Program-made: the position numbers and the translations under genes
Part shown: piece by piece, positions 15,052 to 22,950 of the stretch
Layout: each line of letters begins with the position of its first letter
Position numbering within the stretch: position 1 is the first letter of the stretch
NCBI RefSeq assembly: GCF_040812015.1
Contig: NZ_JBFNXJ010000002.1
Coordinates: forward strand, 62,001-126,000
DNA from: Chitinivorax sp. PXF-14
Lineage (GTDB): Bacteria > Pseudomonadota > Gammaproteobacteria > Burkholderiales > SCOH01
Reading direction: 5' to 3'
Length of the DNA stretch: 64,000 nucleotides
Notes under the pieces: model-generated
Databases searched by the model: none
What the model saw: the letters and a program-made list of their open reading frames with translations, nothing else
Told to the model about the DNA's origin: nothing

Positions 15052-15825
15052 TCAAACGGCTGGCACAGCAGCCTTGCCGACCACCGTCACGGTGATGTCC
15101 AAGCCATCGAGCAAGCTCGTCGGCTCATCCGTCAGCAACAGGTCGATGGCCTGCAGCGGTGCCACATGGTGCGACACCACCTGCCCGAACTTGCAGTGGT
15201 CGGCCAGCAGCACCACCTTGACGCCACATTCGAGCATGCTGCGCTTCACCTCGGCATCCGGTGCATAGGTCGCGGTGATGCCCGCCTTGGGGTGCACCGC
15301 GCATACGCCAAGAAAGGTCCAGTCCGCCCGGTAGCGCCTGATCGCAGCCTCGGCCAGGGGCCCGCTGAAATGGCGGTCCTCGCGGTTCCATACGCCCCCG
15401 GTCAACACCAGCTCCACCTCGGCATCATCGACGAACAGTGCGGCGATATCGAACGAGTTGGTGACGATGGTCAGCGGCCTGGCTGTCAGATGGCGCGCCA
15501 GCTCGAGCGTGGTCAACCCGGCATCGAGGATGACGGTCTGGTGCGGCTCGACCAATGCGGCAGCGGCCTGCCCGATGCGGGTTTTGGCCTCCGGCAGCAG
15601 CTGGGTGCGCACTCGCCACGGCATGTGCGCCGTATCGAGCGCAACCGCACCACCATGGGTTTTCTGCAAAAAGCCCTGCTCGGCCAGCTCACGCAGATCG
15701 CGGCGTATCGTGTCTTCCGATACCGCGTAGTGCTGCGCAAGCGTAGCAACCTCGACCCGCCCGGTGCGGGTCAGGTCGTCCAGGATCAATTTGCGTCTTT
15801 CTTCGGCGAACATGGTCGCCATCAT
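15052..15825 (-). CDS. DeoR family transcriptional regulator
   Basis: This 257-residue protein has the DeoR arrangement: an N-terminal winged helix (RRKLILDDLTRTGRVEV; AVSEDTIRRDLRELAEQGF; THGGAV) and a C-terminal sensor domain related to ribose-5-phosphate isomerase (DAGLTT, VTNS, LTGG, the Cys/Ala stretch and LLADHCKFG). Such regulators normally bind a sugar phosphate and repress a nearby sugar-metabolism operon. It is divergent from a HAD phosphatase/VOC operon with repeated TTYATGCA boxes between them, so it probably controls that operon and itself. Its effector is unknown. Confidence 0.9.
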   Translation of the reverse strand: MMATMFAEERRKLILDDLTRTGRVEVATLAQHYAVSEDTIRRDLRELAEQGFLQKTHGGAVALDTAHMPWRVRTQLLPEAKTRIGQAAAALVEPHQTVILDAGLTTLELARHLTARPLTIVTNSFDIAALFVDDAEVELVLTGGVWNREDRHFSGPLAEAAIRRYRADWTFLGVCAVHPKAGITATYAPDAEVKRSMLECGVKVVLLADHCKFGQVVSHHVAPLQAIDLLLTDEPTSLLDGLDITVTVVGKAAVPAV

Positions 15826-15839
15826 ATCATCCCTTCACA

Positions 15840-15903
15840 TTCATGCATCTTTTTGCGTTTTTATGCACAAATAGGCAGAATACCGTGCAACAATCAGCAT
15901 GAA
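15840..15903. promoter_or_regulatory. candidate DeoR operator boxes and promoter
   Basis: TTCATGCA (15840-15847) and TTTATGCA (15860-15867) are direct repeats 20 bases apart, about two helical turns; AGCATGAA (15896-15903) is an inverted copy. A plausible promoter for the HAD gene, TTGCGT (15853) and CAGAAT (15876) with a 17-base spacer, encloses the second box, so binding there would block it. Confidence 0.45.
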
Positions 15904-15924
15904 TTCGTAAAAAGAGGCACCACC

Positions 15925-16587
15925 ATGCATAACCTACAAAGTTTCTATGCCGGAATATGCTTCGACATGGATGGTGTGCTGACGGATACCGTCCCGTTTC
16001 ATGACGAAGCATGGCGGCTGTTCGCGCGCGAACATCTTGGCCTCGACCTCGCGCCGAACGACCCGCGGGTGCACACCGGTACGTCGGTGGAAATCCTCAT
16101 GCGTCTGGCGGGTGTATCACGTGAGCAGGCGCTCCGCATGAGCCAAACGAAAGAAGCCATGTTCAAGTGGCTCGCAACCGGCAGGCTACGCCCCCTGCCC
16201 GGCCTGAGCGACTACCTCGCATGGCTCGATCAGCACGGCATCCCGACTGCGCTGGTAACCAACGCGCCGCTGGAAAACGTCGACTTCACCCTGGCGGAAC
16301 TCGGGCTGGAAAGCGCCTTCGATCATATCATCGCGGCCGAGCATAGCCCGCAAGGCAAGCCAGACCCGACGCCCTACCTGATCGGCGCTCGTCAGCTGGG
16401 CCTGGCGCCCGGCGACTGCCTCGTGCATGAAGACAGCGCGGCAGGCATCCGTGCCGCCACCCTAGCCGGCATGGATGTCGCCGCGCTCCGCACCACGCTC
16501 AGCGGTGCGGAGCTCAGCGAGCTCGGCGCAAAATGGAGCAGCTCGGATTACCGCCAATGGCTGTCAACACTGGAGACATGGCAATGA
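15925..16587 (+). CDS. HAD-superfamily phosphatase / beta-phosphoglucomutase-like
   Basis: The 220-residue product is a subfamily I HAD hydrolase: motif I FDMDGVLTDT with the nucleophile Asp and the general acid Asp two residues on, motif II in LVTNA, the conserved Lys in GKPDPTPYL, and motif III HEDSAAGIRAA. The four-helix cap between motifs I and II is of the beta-phosphoglucomutase/phosphatase type. A sugar phosphate substrate fits the divergent DeoR regulator, but the exact one is not shown. I chose the ATG at 15925 with AGAGG 7 bases upstream; the much longer open frame crosses the regulator gene. Its stop overlaps the VOC gene start. Confidence 0.88.
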   Translation: MHNLQSFYAGICFDMDGVLTDTVPFHDEAWRLFAREHLGLDLAPNDPRVHTGTSVEILMRLAGVSREQALRMSQTKEAMFKWLATGRLRPLPGLSDYLAWLDQHGIPTALVTNAPLENVDFTLAELGLESAFDHIIAAEHSPQGKPDPTPYLIGARQLGLAPGDCLVHEDSAAGIRAATLAGMDVAALRTTLSGAELSELGAKWSSSDYRQWLSTLETWQ

Positions 16588-16964
16588 AAATCGAGCATGT
16601 CGCCATCTGGGTGCACGATCTGGAGCGGATGCGGCAGTTCTATTGCAGTACGTTCGGCGCCTGGGCATCGGACAAGTATTGCAATGAGCGAACCGGCTTC
16701 GAGTCCTATTTCCTGCATTTCGAGGATGGCGCGCGGCTGGAGCTGATGCACCGCGAAGACATCGCACGGAAGCAGGCCGACACCATGCTGGGTCTGGGAC
16801 ATCTGGCGATTGCGGCCGGTAGCGCACAAAAGGTGGAGGAGCTGACCGAACAACTGATCAGCCTGGGGTGTACCCACCTCAGCGGGCCACGGCTGACCTG
16901 CGACGGCTACTATGAAAGCAGCGTGCTGGACCCCGAAGGCAACGTGCTCGAAATCACCATCTAG
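16584..16964 (+). CDS. VOC family protein (glyoxalase-like)
   Basis: The 126-residue protein has the betaalphabetabetabeta pattern of vicinal-oxygen-chelate proteins: KIEHVAIWVHDLERMRQFY at the start with a metal-ligand His5, ARLELM with a Glu, LGHLAIAAGS with a second His, and a C-terminal DPEGNVLEITI with the final Glu. The ATG at 16584 overlaps the HAD stop (ATGA) and has GGAG 8 bases upstream, which favours it over the ATG at 16578. It is translationally coupled to the HAD phosphatase. The reaction (lyase, dioxygenase or resistance) cannot be told. Confidence 0.87.
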   Translation: MKIEHVAIWVHDLERMRQFYCSTFGAWASDKYCNERTGFESYFLHFEDGARLELMHREDIARKQADTMLGLGHLAIAAGSAQKVEELTEQLISLGCTHLSGPRLTCDGYYESSVLDPEGNVLEITI

Positions 16965-17057
16965 GCGCCCGACAGCCGGCCGCTCGTCCGCCCGTGCTTT
17001 GTCGCGTCCGGGTACGGGCCGCATAATACGGGCCGAATCGACCAACAAGGAGACAGC

Positions 17058-17711
17058 ATGTCGGCCCTCCCCTCACTCAGCGCCGCCGAAGCCCGCATCG
17101 TGGCCGTCCTCTCGGAAAAACAGCGTACCGTCCCCGACACCTATCCGCTCTCACTCAACGCCCTGGTCGCCGGCTGCAACCAGAAGACCAGCCGCGACCC
17201 GGTGATGGAGATCAGCGAGGCCGAAGCGGCAACGGCCATCGACAACCTGAAGTCGTTGTCGCTGGTGGTGGAATCGAGCGGCGGTCGTGTTGCGCGCTAT
17301 TCGCACAATCTCGACCGGGTGCTGCAGGTCCCATCGCAATCGGTGGCCATACTGACCACCCTCATGCTGCGCGGCCCGCAGACAGCCGGCGAGCTGCGCA
17401 TCAACTGCGAACGCCTGCACCGCTTTGCCGACATTTCCGCCGTCGAAGGGTTTCTCAACGAGCTGGCCGAACGCTCAAGCGGCGCACTCGTCATGGAGCT
17501 GCCACGCCAGCCCGGCTCACGCGAAAACCGCTGGGCCCACCTGTTGTCGGGTACGCCGGAGATCAATCAACTATCCACGCCAAGCACACCGGCAGCAGCG
17601 GGCGGAGAGCTTGCCGAGTTGCGCAGCCGGGTCACGGTGCTGGAAGACGAGCTGGCCCAGTTGCGTGCGATTGTGAGCCGCTTGAATCAGGAACTCGGGC
17701 TCCCCGATTAG
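17058..17711 (+). CDS. DUF480 family protein (YceH)
   Basis: This 217-residue protein matches the YceH/DUF480 family, made of two winged-helix domains. Family segments are EARIVAVLSEKQRTVPDTYPLSLNALV, CNQKTSRDPVM, RGPQTAGELR and a C-terminal coiled-coil-like tail (residues about 185-212) with regular Leu spacing. The role of YceH is not established. An AAGGAG precedes the ATG. It is not obviously in an operon with the genes around it. Confidence 0.9.
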   Translation: MSALPSLSAAEARIVAVLSEKQRTVPDTYPLSLNALVAGCNQKTSRDPVMEISEAEAATAIDNLKSLSLVVESSGGRVARYSHNLDRVLQVPSQSVAILTTLMLRGPQTAGELRINCERLHRFADISAVEGFLNELAERSSGALVMELPRQPGSRENRWAHLLSGTPEINQLSTPSTPAAAGGELAELRSRVTVLEDELAQLRAIVSRLNQELGLPD

Positions 17712-17778
17712 GCAGACCATCTGCACAGCAGCATCGACGGGGTGGGCAGCAAGCCCCGCCCAGCCTCCAACGCCGGCC

Positions 17779-17988
17779 TCAGTCGTCGACGCGGAAACCA
17801 ACCTTGATAGTCACCTGCCAATGGGCGATCGCGTCATTGTTGAGATGTCCGCGCGTCTCGACGACCTCGAACCAATCCATGTGCTTGATCGTCTTGGCCG
17901 CCTTGGCAATGGCGTTGCGAACCGCATCGTCGCTGCTCTGCTTTGACGACCCGACCAATTCCAGCATCTTGTAGACATGCTCGCTCAT
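17779..17988 (-). CDS. dodecin family flavoprotein
   Basis: The 69-residue product is a dodecin: KMLELVGSSKQSSDDAVRNAIAKA, then Trp39 in MDWFEVVETRG, and the final strand HWQVTIKVGFRV. Dodecins form dodecamers that bind flavins or CoA in the cytoplasm, and the Trp stacks on the flavin. The length is typical. It stands alone on the minus strand. Confidence 0.92.
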   Translation of the reverse strand: MSEHVYKMLELVGSSKQSSDDAVRNAIAKAAKTIKHMDWFEVVETRGHLNNDAIAHWQVTIKVGFRVDD

Positions 17989-18106
17989 CTTGTCTGGCTC
18001 CCGAAGTGGCGCTGCACGACGACGATCGCATCGCGCCTGTTGAAAATTGCGATTGCGCAGTTTTCAGCATAGCCACAAGCCGCCAGGAAGACAGTGCCGA
18101 TTGCAC

Positions 18107-18547
18107 TCAGGCCAACTGGTGCGCGCCGGCAACCCTGCGCGCGGCATCACGTTCGCAAGGTAGCGGCGCCGCGCGGCGCGACAGCAGGCGTTCGACCAGC
18201 CTCATGCCGGCACGCACCGCCAACTCGCGCTCGTGCAAGGCAGAGCGCGGCACACGCGATGCGGGGCGCGACAGCACCTGCCAGCAGCGCCTGATGCAAT
18301 GAGCGGTAGCACCAAGCAAGGTCGCAGCACTGGCCAGCACCAGCAGGCACAGGCCAGGGCCGGCTTGCAGATGGGCCAGCACTTCGAGCCAGGCGGGCGC
18401 AACGACAAACAGTACGGCCGTGAGAAATAGCCCAAGCCCGGTAAGCGGGGCCGCCTCGGCCCAATCGGCCAGGCGGGTATTCGAGTGATGAAGGTAGACT
18501 GAAGCCACGGCTTCGGTCCGATTGAACGACATGGTATCCCTGCGCAT
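18107..18547 (-). CDS. hypothetical membrane protein
   Basis: I do not recognise this 146-residue protein. Two transmembrane segments lie at about residues 35-55 (LGLFLTAVLFVVAPAWLEVL) and 62-82 (GLCLLVLASAATLLGATA), followed by a basic cytoplasmic tail rich in Arg. I chose the ATG at 18547, which has GGAGG 6 bases upstream; the frame opens 19 codons earlier in an A/T-rich promoter-like stretch. The layout resembles the phage-holin-like/Phage_holin_3_6 type of small proteins, but this is only a general likeness. Confidence 0.55.
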   Translation of the reverse strand: MRRDTMSFNRTEAVASVYLHHSNTRLADWAEAAPLTGLGLFLTAVLFVVAPAWLEVLAHLQAGPGLCLLVLASAATLLGATAHCIRRCWQVLSRPASRVPRSALHERELAVRAGMRLVERLLSRRAAPLPCERDAARRVAGAHQLA

Positions 18548-18746
18548 GGCTGCCTCCGTTATCGACTGAGTTAACTGCAATTTCATACAGCATACTGTAA
18601 TCATATCCAGTTATCCAGTTTTTTATGGGCCCCCTTGAAGCATGCCCCTGTTTCCGCACACGGACGCACTCATGCAGCCCGGCCATGGGCCTCGCAACGG
18701 CGACATCTGCTAGAGTAAAAAGGAAATCACAGCAGGAGTGGATGCC

Positions 18747-19607
18747 ATGCGCTGGGACGAGATGCGTCAAAGCGACAATGTGGAAGATCGCCGTTCGGGT
18801 GGCGGCGGGTTGCCGGTCAAGGGGCTCGGGATCGGCGGTATCGTGGTGGTCGGCCTGTTGAGCCTGCTGCTCGGCAAGAATCCGCTGGAGGTGCTGGGCC
18901 TCGTGCAACAGGTGCAGCAGCACGCTGCTGCACCTGCTCAGGGGCAAGCACCGGCGGGGCCTGCGGACCAGGGCAAGCAATTCGTCTCGGCCATTCTGGG
19001 TGATACCGAAGATACCTGGGGGCAGTTGTTCCAGCAGTCGGGCAAGCAATACCAGCGGCCCAAGCTGGTCCTGTTCCGCAGTGCCGTGGCGTCGGCCTGC
19101 GGCCAGGCCAGCTCGGCGGTGGGTCCGTTTTATTGCCCGGGTGACAGCAAGGTCTACCTCGACCTCGGCTTTTTCGACGAGCTCCATACCCGCTTCGGTG
19201 CCCCTGGCGATTTTGCGCAGGCCTATGTGATCGCACACGAGGTGGGGCACCACGTGCAGAATCTGCTCGGCATTTCCGAACAGGTGCATCGCAAGCAGCA
19301 GCAGGTGGGGAAAAAGACCGCCAATGCGCTGTCGGTACGGCTGGAGCTACAGGCCGACTGCTTTGCCGGTGTCTGGGGCCACTACGCGGAGACCCGCCAC
19401 CTGCTTGAATCCGGCGATATGGAAGAAGCGCTGACGGCGGCCAACGCGATCGGTGACGATACGCTGCAACGCAATGCGAGCGGACATGTGGCGCCCGACT
19501 CGTTCACGCACGGCAGCTCGGCGCAGCGCATCAAATGGTTCAAGCAAGGCTTCGACTCGGGCGACACGCGCCAGTGCAACACCTTTGGCGTCCAGTCACT
19601 CGGTTGA
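18747..19607 (+). CDS. neutral zinc metallopeptidase (YpfJ family)
   Basis: The 286-residue protein fits the YpfJ/putative neutral zinc metallopeptidase family. It has a charged N-terminus (MRWDEMRQSDNVEDRR), one membrane helix (about residues 26-42, LGIGGIVVVGLLSLLLG), a Gln/Ala-rich linker, and an extracytoplasmic domain with HEVGHH (His164, Glu165, His168) and a downstream ELQADCFAG that supplies the third ligand. Paired cysteines (ASACGQAS; YCPGD) fit a periplasmic disulfide. I chose the ATG at 18747 because AGGAG lies 8 bases upstream. Proteolysis has not been firmly shown for this family. Confidence 0.9.
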   Translation: MRWDEMRQSDNVEDRRSGGGGLPVKGLGIGGIVVVGLLSLLLGKNPLEVLGLVQQVQQHAAAPAQGQAPAGPADQGKQFVSAILGDTEDTWGQLFQQSGKQYQRPKLVLFRSAVASACGQASSAVGPFYCPGDSKVYLDLGFFDELHTRFGAPGDFAQAYVIAHEVGHHVQNLLGISEQVHRKQQQVGKKTANALSVRLELQADCFAGVWGHYAETRHLLESGDMEEALTAANAIGDDTLQRNASGHVAPDSFTHGSSAQRIKWFKQGFDSGDTRQCNTFGVQSLG

Positions 19608-19751
19608 GCACCGCCGGCAACGGTAGCCGATGGATGGCGGATGCCGGGAGGCCGCGACTGGCAAGGCCCGTACCACCTTGCTGCGGCTGGCCACACGATG
19701 TTTTGTACTGCCTGCCGGGCAGCTGGATCATCATGAAAAACTGATAAACGA

Positions 19752-19780
19752 TTGCCTTTGGCATCATATTTGTTTAATAT
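19752..19780 (+). promoter_or_regulatory. strong sigma-70-like promoter for a short transcript
   Basis: TTGCCT (19752-19757) and TAATAT (19775-19780) are separated by 17 bases in an A/T-rich stretch. No recognised gene follows on this strand, only a 10-codon ORF and a terminator. Confidence 0.55.
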
Positions 19781-19974
19781 TAGTCACTTATATTCCTTCA
19801 AAAGAGGAAAAGCGCTGCGCCGTGGTTGGTGTGGTGGGCCGGAGCGGACCTTCGTACAGACAATCGTGTCGTCCGTGGCCGGTGGTTGACGTCATCAAAT
19901 ATGGCAAGGGTTGCAACCGCCCGCGTACAGCTAAACACCGTCAGGTGTGATGCCGAAATCGAAAGGAGCGAAAT

Positions 19975-20007
19975 ATGGGGTGGATCCTGTATTTGTTCAA
20001 ACGCTGA
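19975..20007 (+). CDS. 10-codon ORF with strong ribosome site
   Basis: The ORF MGWILYLFKR starts 6 bases after AAAGGAG (19962-19968) and ends 28 bases before a terminator hairpin. The peptide is hydrophobic with a basic end. It could be a leader peptide, a tiny membrane peptide or chance. The ribosome site is better than that of many real genes in the window, which is why I list it. Confidence 0.3.
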   Translation: MGWILYLFKR

Positions 20008-20035
20008 ACGGTCTTTTGTAACGGACCCGTACCAC

Positions 20036-20066
20036 AAGCCGCGAGGAAAAGCCCCGCGGCTTTTTG
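20036..20066 (+). terminator. intrinsic terminator of the short transcript
   Basis: AAGCCGCG pairs with CGCGGCTT around an 11-base loop and is followed by TTTTTGTTTTTG. On the minus strand there is no T run, so it works on the plus strand. Confidence 0.75.
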
Positions 20067-20101
20067 TTTTTGTGGCCTGTGCGCGGCGTGCCAGCCCGGC
20101 A

Positions 20102-20132
20102 GAAACAAAACGCGCCGGACAATCCGGCGCGT
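20102..20132 (-). terminator. intrinsic terminator of serA
   Basis: ACGCGCCGGA pairs perfectly with TCCGGCGCGT around a 3-base loop; read on the minus strand it is followed by TTTTGTTT. It lies 22 bases after the serA stop codon. Confidence 0.85.
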
Positions 20133-20153
20133 CGATATTGCGGTACAGGCCGC

Positions 20154-21383
20154 TCAATACAACACGCGGCAGCGTATCGTGCCCTCCACCTGCTGCAGCT
20201 TTTCCAGCGCCACGTGGCTGTAGTCCTGATCGATATCGATCACCACGTAACCGATGTGCTCGTTGGTCTGCAGGTATTGCGCGGCGATATTGATCCGGTT
20301 GCCCGAGAACACCTCGTTGATCTTCGCCAGCACCCCAGGCTCGTTGCGGTGGGTATGCAGCAGCCGGCACTTGCCCGGGTGCTCGGGCAGCGATACCTCG
20401 GGGAAGTTGACGGCGGTCAGCGTCGAGCCGTTATTCGAATAGCGCAGGAACTTGGCCGCGACCTCGGCGCCGATATTGGCCTGTGCCTCGAGCGTGCTGC
20501 CACCGATATGCGGCGTCAGGATCACGTTATCGAAGCGGCGTAGTGCCGAGACGAATTCCTCGTCGTTGCCCTTGGGCTCGGCCGGGAACACATCGATGGC
20601 CGCGCCGCCCAGGTGCTTGCTCTCCAGCATCGCGGCCAGCGCCTCGATGTCGACCACGGTGCCGCGCGAGGCGTTGATCAGGTGGCTGCCGGGCTTCATG
20701 GCCGCCAGTTGTGCTGCGGCGATCATGTCCTGCGTCTGCGCGGTTTCCGGCACATGCAGCGTGACCACGTCGGACACCGCCAGCAGCTCGTCGAGCGAGG
20801 CCAGCTGGCGCGCGTTGCCGAGCGGCAGCTTGGTGTCGATATCGTGGAACACCACGTTGAGGCCCATGGCTTCGGCCAGCACGCCAACCTGGGTGCCGAT
20901 ATGGCCGTAGCCGACGATGCCCAGCGTCTTGCCGCGCACTTCGAACGAGCCTTCGGCCGATTTGACCCAGCCGCCGCGATGAACAATCGCGTTCTTTTCC
21001 GGGATGCCGCGCATCAGCATCACGATTTCGGCGATCACCAGCTCGGCCACCGAGCGCGTATTCGAGAACGGCGCGTTGAATACCGGAATGCCGCGACGGG
21101 CCGCCGCAGCAAGATCCACCTGGTTGGTGCCGATGCAGAAGCAGCCGACGGCAATCAGCTTCTGCGCCTCGGCGAACACGGCCTCGGTCAGCTGGGTGCG
21201 CGAGCGGATGCCGATGAAATGGGCATCGCGCACCGCCTCGATGAGCTCACTCTCGGGCAGGGATTTCTTGTGGAATTCGATGTTGCTGTAGCCGTCCTGT
21301 TTCAGGGCATCGACGGCGGACTGGTGTACACCCTCGAGCAGCAGGAACTTGATCTTGTATTTGTCGAGTGAATATCGTTTCAT
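20154..21383 (-). CDS. serA: D-3-phosphoglycerate dehydrogenase
   Basis: This 409-residue enzyme matches the short E. coli-type SerA (about 410 residues): substrate-domain start, NAD-binding Rossmann fold (GIVGYGHIGTQVG), the catalytic set with Arg in NASRGTVVD, Glu in FPAEP and His in TPHIGGSTLEAQ, then a C-terminal ACT domain (about residues 335-409, THRNEPGVLAKINEVFSG; YVVIDID) that normally binds serine for feedback inhibition. It oxidises 3-phosphoglycerate as the first step of serine synthesis and, in characterised relatives, can reduce 2-oxoglutarate to D-2-hydroxyglutarate. It is divergent from an FAD dehydrogenase that could recycle that product. Confidence 0.95.
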   Translation of the reverse strand: MKRYSLDKYKIKFLLLEGVHQSAVDALKQDGYSNIEFHKKSLPESELIEAVRDAHFIGIRSRTQLTEAVFAEAQKLIAVGCFCIGTNQVDLAAAARRGIPVFNAPFSNTRSVAELVIAEIVMLMRGIPEKNAIVHRGGWVKSAEGSFEVRGKTLGIVGYGHIGTQVGVLAEAMGLNVVFHDIDTKLPLGNARQLASLDELLAVSDVVTLHVPETAQTQDMIAAAQLAAMKPGSHLINASRGTVVDIEALAAMLESKHLGGAAIDVFPAEPKGNDEEFVSALRRFDNVILTPHIGGSTLEAQANIGAEVAAKFLRYSNNGSTLTAVNFPEVSLPEHPGKCRLLHTHRNEPGVLAKINEVFSGNRINIAAQYLQTNEHIGYVVIDIDQDYSHVALEKLQQVEGTIRCRVLY

Positions 21384-21412
21384 CTTGGCCCCAATACCAG
21401 CATGGTAATTGT

Positions 21413-21427
21413 TGATTAAAATAATCA
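21413..21427. repeat. perfect palindrome TGATTA-AAA-TAATCA
   Basis: The 15-base inverted repeat lies in the 106-base gap between serA and the divergent FAD dehydrogenase, 30 bases before serA. Its position suggests a shared operator or overlapping -10 regions; it is too A/T-rich and short for a terminator. Confidence 0.45.
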
Positions 21428-21489
21428 GGTATTATTAGACAACGTCCCTGCCGACAAGGCAAGCCTCATCCCACCACGAAAGCAGACAT

Positions 21490-22875
21490 ATGGCATTCGA
21501 CCTCATCCCCGCACTCATCGCCATTTTCGGCGAGCAGCGCGTGCGCACCGACGCTGACAGCCTGGAGCAGTACGGCCTCGACTGGACACGCATCTACCAG
21601 CCGGCGCCGAGCGCGGTGGTGTTCCCGACTTCGGCCGAGGAAGTGCGGGCACTGGTCGGGCTGGCCAACGCACACGGCATCGCGCTGGTGCCGTCGGGCG
21701 GGCGCACCGGCCTGTCGGCGGGTGCCGTCGCACGGCATGGCGAGGTCGTGGTGTCGTTCGACAGGATGGATGCCTTGCGCGATTTCAACCCGGTGGACCG
21801 CACCGTCGTCTGCGGAGCCGGCGTCATCACCGAGGCGCTGCAGCAGTTCGCCGACGAGCACGGGCTGTATTTCCCGGTCGATTTCGCCTCGCGCGGCTCT
21901 AGCCGCATCGGCGGCAATATCTCGACCAACGCGGGCGGCATCAAGGTGGTGCGCTATGGCCTGTTCCGCGACTGGGTGCTGGGCCTCAAGGTGGTGACCG
22001 GCACCGGTGAAATCCTCGAACTGAACCAGGGGCTGATCAAGAACGCCACCGGCTATGATTTGCGGCACCTGTTCATCGGCGCCGAAGGCACGCTGGGCTT
22101 CATTGTCGAGGCAACGATGAAGCTCGCGCGCAAGCCGCGCGAGCTGTCGGTGATGGTGCTCGCGGTGCCCGAGCTTGAAGCCATCATGCGCGTGTTCAAC
22201 GCCTTCCGCGCCGAGATGGACCTGACCGCCTTCGAGTTCTTCTCCGACAAGGCGCTCCGGCACGTGCTCGCACGCGGCCATGTGCAGCGCCCCTTCGAGA
22301 CCGAGAGCGATTACTACGTGCTGCTCGAATTCGAGAACCAGAGCGAGCGCGAGGCTGAGCTAGCCTTGAAGCTGTTCGAACAGGCGCTGGACCAGGGCTG
22401 GGTCAGCGATGGCGTGCTGAGCCAGTCCGAGGCGCAGGCCAAGGCATTGTGGCGGCTGCGCGAGGACATCAGCGAATCGATCACGCCGCGCAAGCCTTAC
22501 AAGAACGATATCGCGATCACCATCAGCAATGTGCCGCCCTTCATGCAGGCGCTCGATGCGCTGCTGGCGCGCGAATACCCGGATTTCGAGGTGGTCTGGT
22601 TCGGCCACATTGGCGATGGCAATCTGCACATCAATGTGCTGAAGCCCGAGGCGATGGCCATGCCCGATTTTGTCGAGCGCTGCCAGCAGGTCAACCAGTG
22701 GGTGTTCGAGCTGGTGCGCCAGTATCGCGGCAGCGTATCGGCCGAGCACGGCGTGGGCCTGACCAAGCAGCCCTATCTGCATTACACCCGCGCACCGGCC
22801 GAAATCGAGCTGATGCGCAGCATCAAGCGCGTGTTCGACCCGAACGGCATCATCAACCCGGGCAAGCTGCTGTAG
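21490..22875 (+). CDS. FAD-linked 2-hydroxyacid dehydrogenase (D-2-hydroxyglutarate / glycolate / D-lactate type)
   Basis: The 461-residue protein belongs to the FAD-binding oxidase group with GlcD, D-lactate and D-2-hydroxyglutarate dehydrogenases. The PCMH-type FAD domain is at about residues 38-220 (VVFPTSAEEVRALVGLA; PSGGRTGLSAGA; NISTNAGGIKVVRYG; GAEGTLGFIVEATMKL). The C-terminal domain carries the HIGDGNLHINV and SAEHGVGLTK motifs with metal/substrate histidines. It passes electrons to an ETF or quinone. Its position facing serA favours D-2-hydroxyglutarate as substrate, by analogy with Pseudomonas, but the sequence alone does not exclude glycolate or D-lactate. Confidence 0.88.
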   Translation: MAFDLIPALIAIFGEQRVRTDADSLEQYGLDWTRIYQPAPSAVVFPTSAEEVRALVGLANAHGIALVPSGGRTGLSAGAVARHGEVVVSFDRMDALRDFNPVDRTVVCGAGVITEALQQFADEHGLYFPVDFASRGSSRIGGNISTNAGGIKVVRYGLFRDWVLGLKVVTGTGEILELNQGLIKNATGYDLRHLFIGAEGTLGFIVEATMKLARKPRELSVMVLAVPELEAIMRVFNAFRAEMDLTAFEFFSDKALRHVLARGHVQRPFETESDYYVLLEFENQSEREAELALKLFEQALDQGWVSDGVLSQSEAQAKALWRLREDISESITPRKPYKNDIAITISNVPPFMQALDALLAREYPDFEVVWFGHIGDGNLHINVLKPEAMAMPDFVERCQQVNQWVFELVRQYRGSVSAEHGVGLTKQPYLHYTRAPAEIELMRSIKRVFDPNGIINPGKLL

Positions 22876-22950
22876 CCATCGCCACGCCGGGCACGGTATC
22901 CGGGCCCGGCTTCCGGTAAAATGGCGGATTGCCAATCGCCTCGTCCCGCC

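Larger units (their letters stand above)
19787..20066 (+). ncRNA. candidate short transcript (structured RNA or tiny-peptide mRNA)
   Basis: A good promoter, about 250 bases of sequence without a normal ORF, and an intrinsic terminator define a likely transcript of about 280 bases. Inside, GGCC and GCGGAC near 19839-19850 can pair with GTCCGT and GGCC near 19873-19883 to form a stem-loop. Near the 3' end a well-placed AAAGGAG precedes a 10-codon ORF. It does not match 6S RNA, SRP RNA, RNase P RNA or tmRNA as far as I can see. Confidence 0.35.

Noticed and set aside
15166-15924. Extension of the HAD phosphatase frame upstream for about 250 codons
   Set aside because: The extension runs antisense through the whole DeoR regulator gene and has no homology; a ribosome site lies directly before the ATG at 15925.
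19787-20066. 6S RNA, RNase P RNA, SRP RNA or tmRNA
   Set aside because: None of the conserved cores of these RNAs is visible, and the length and the internal ribosome site do not fit.
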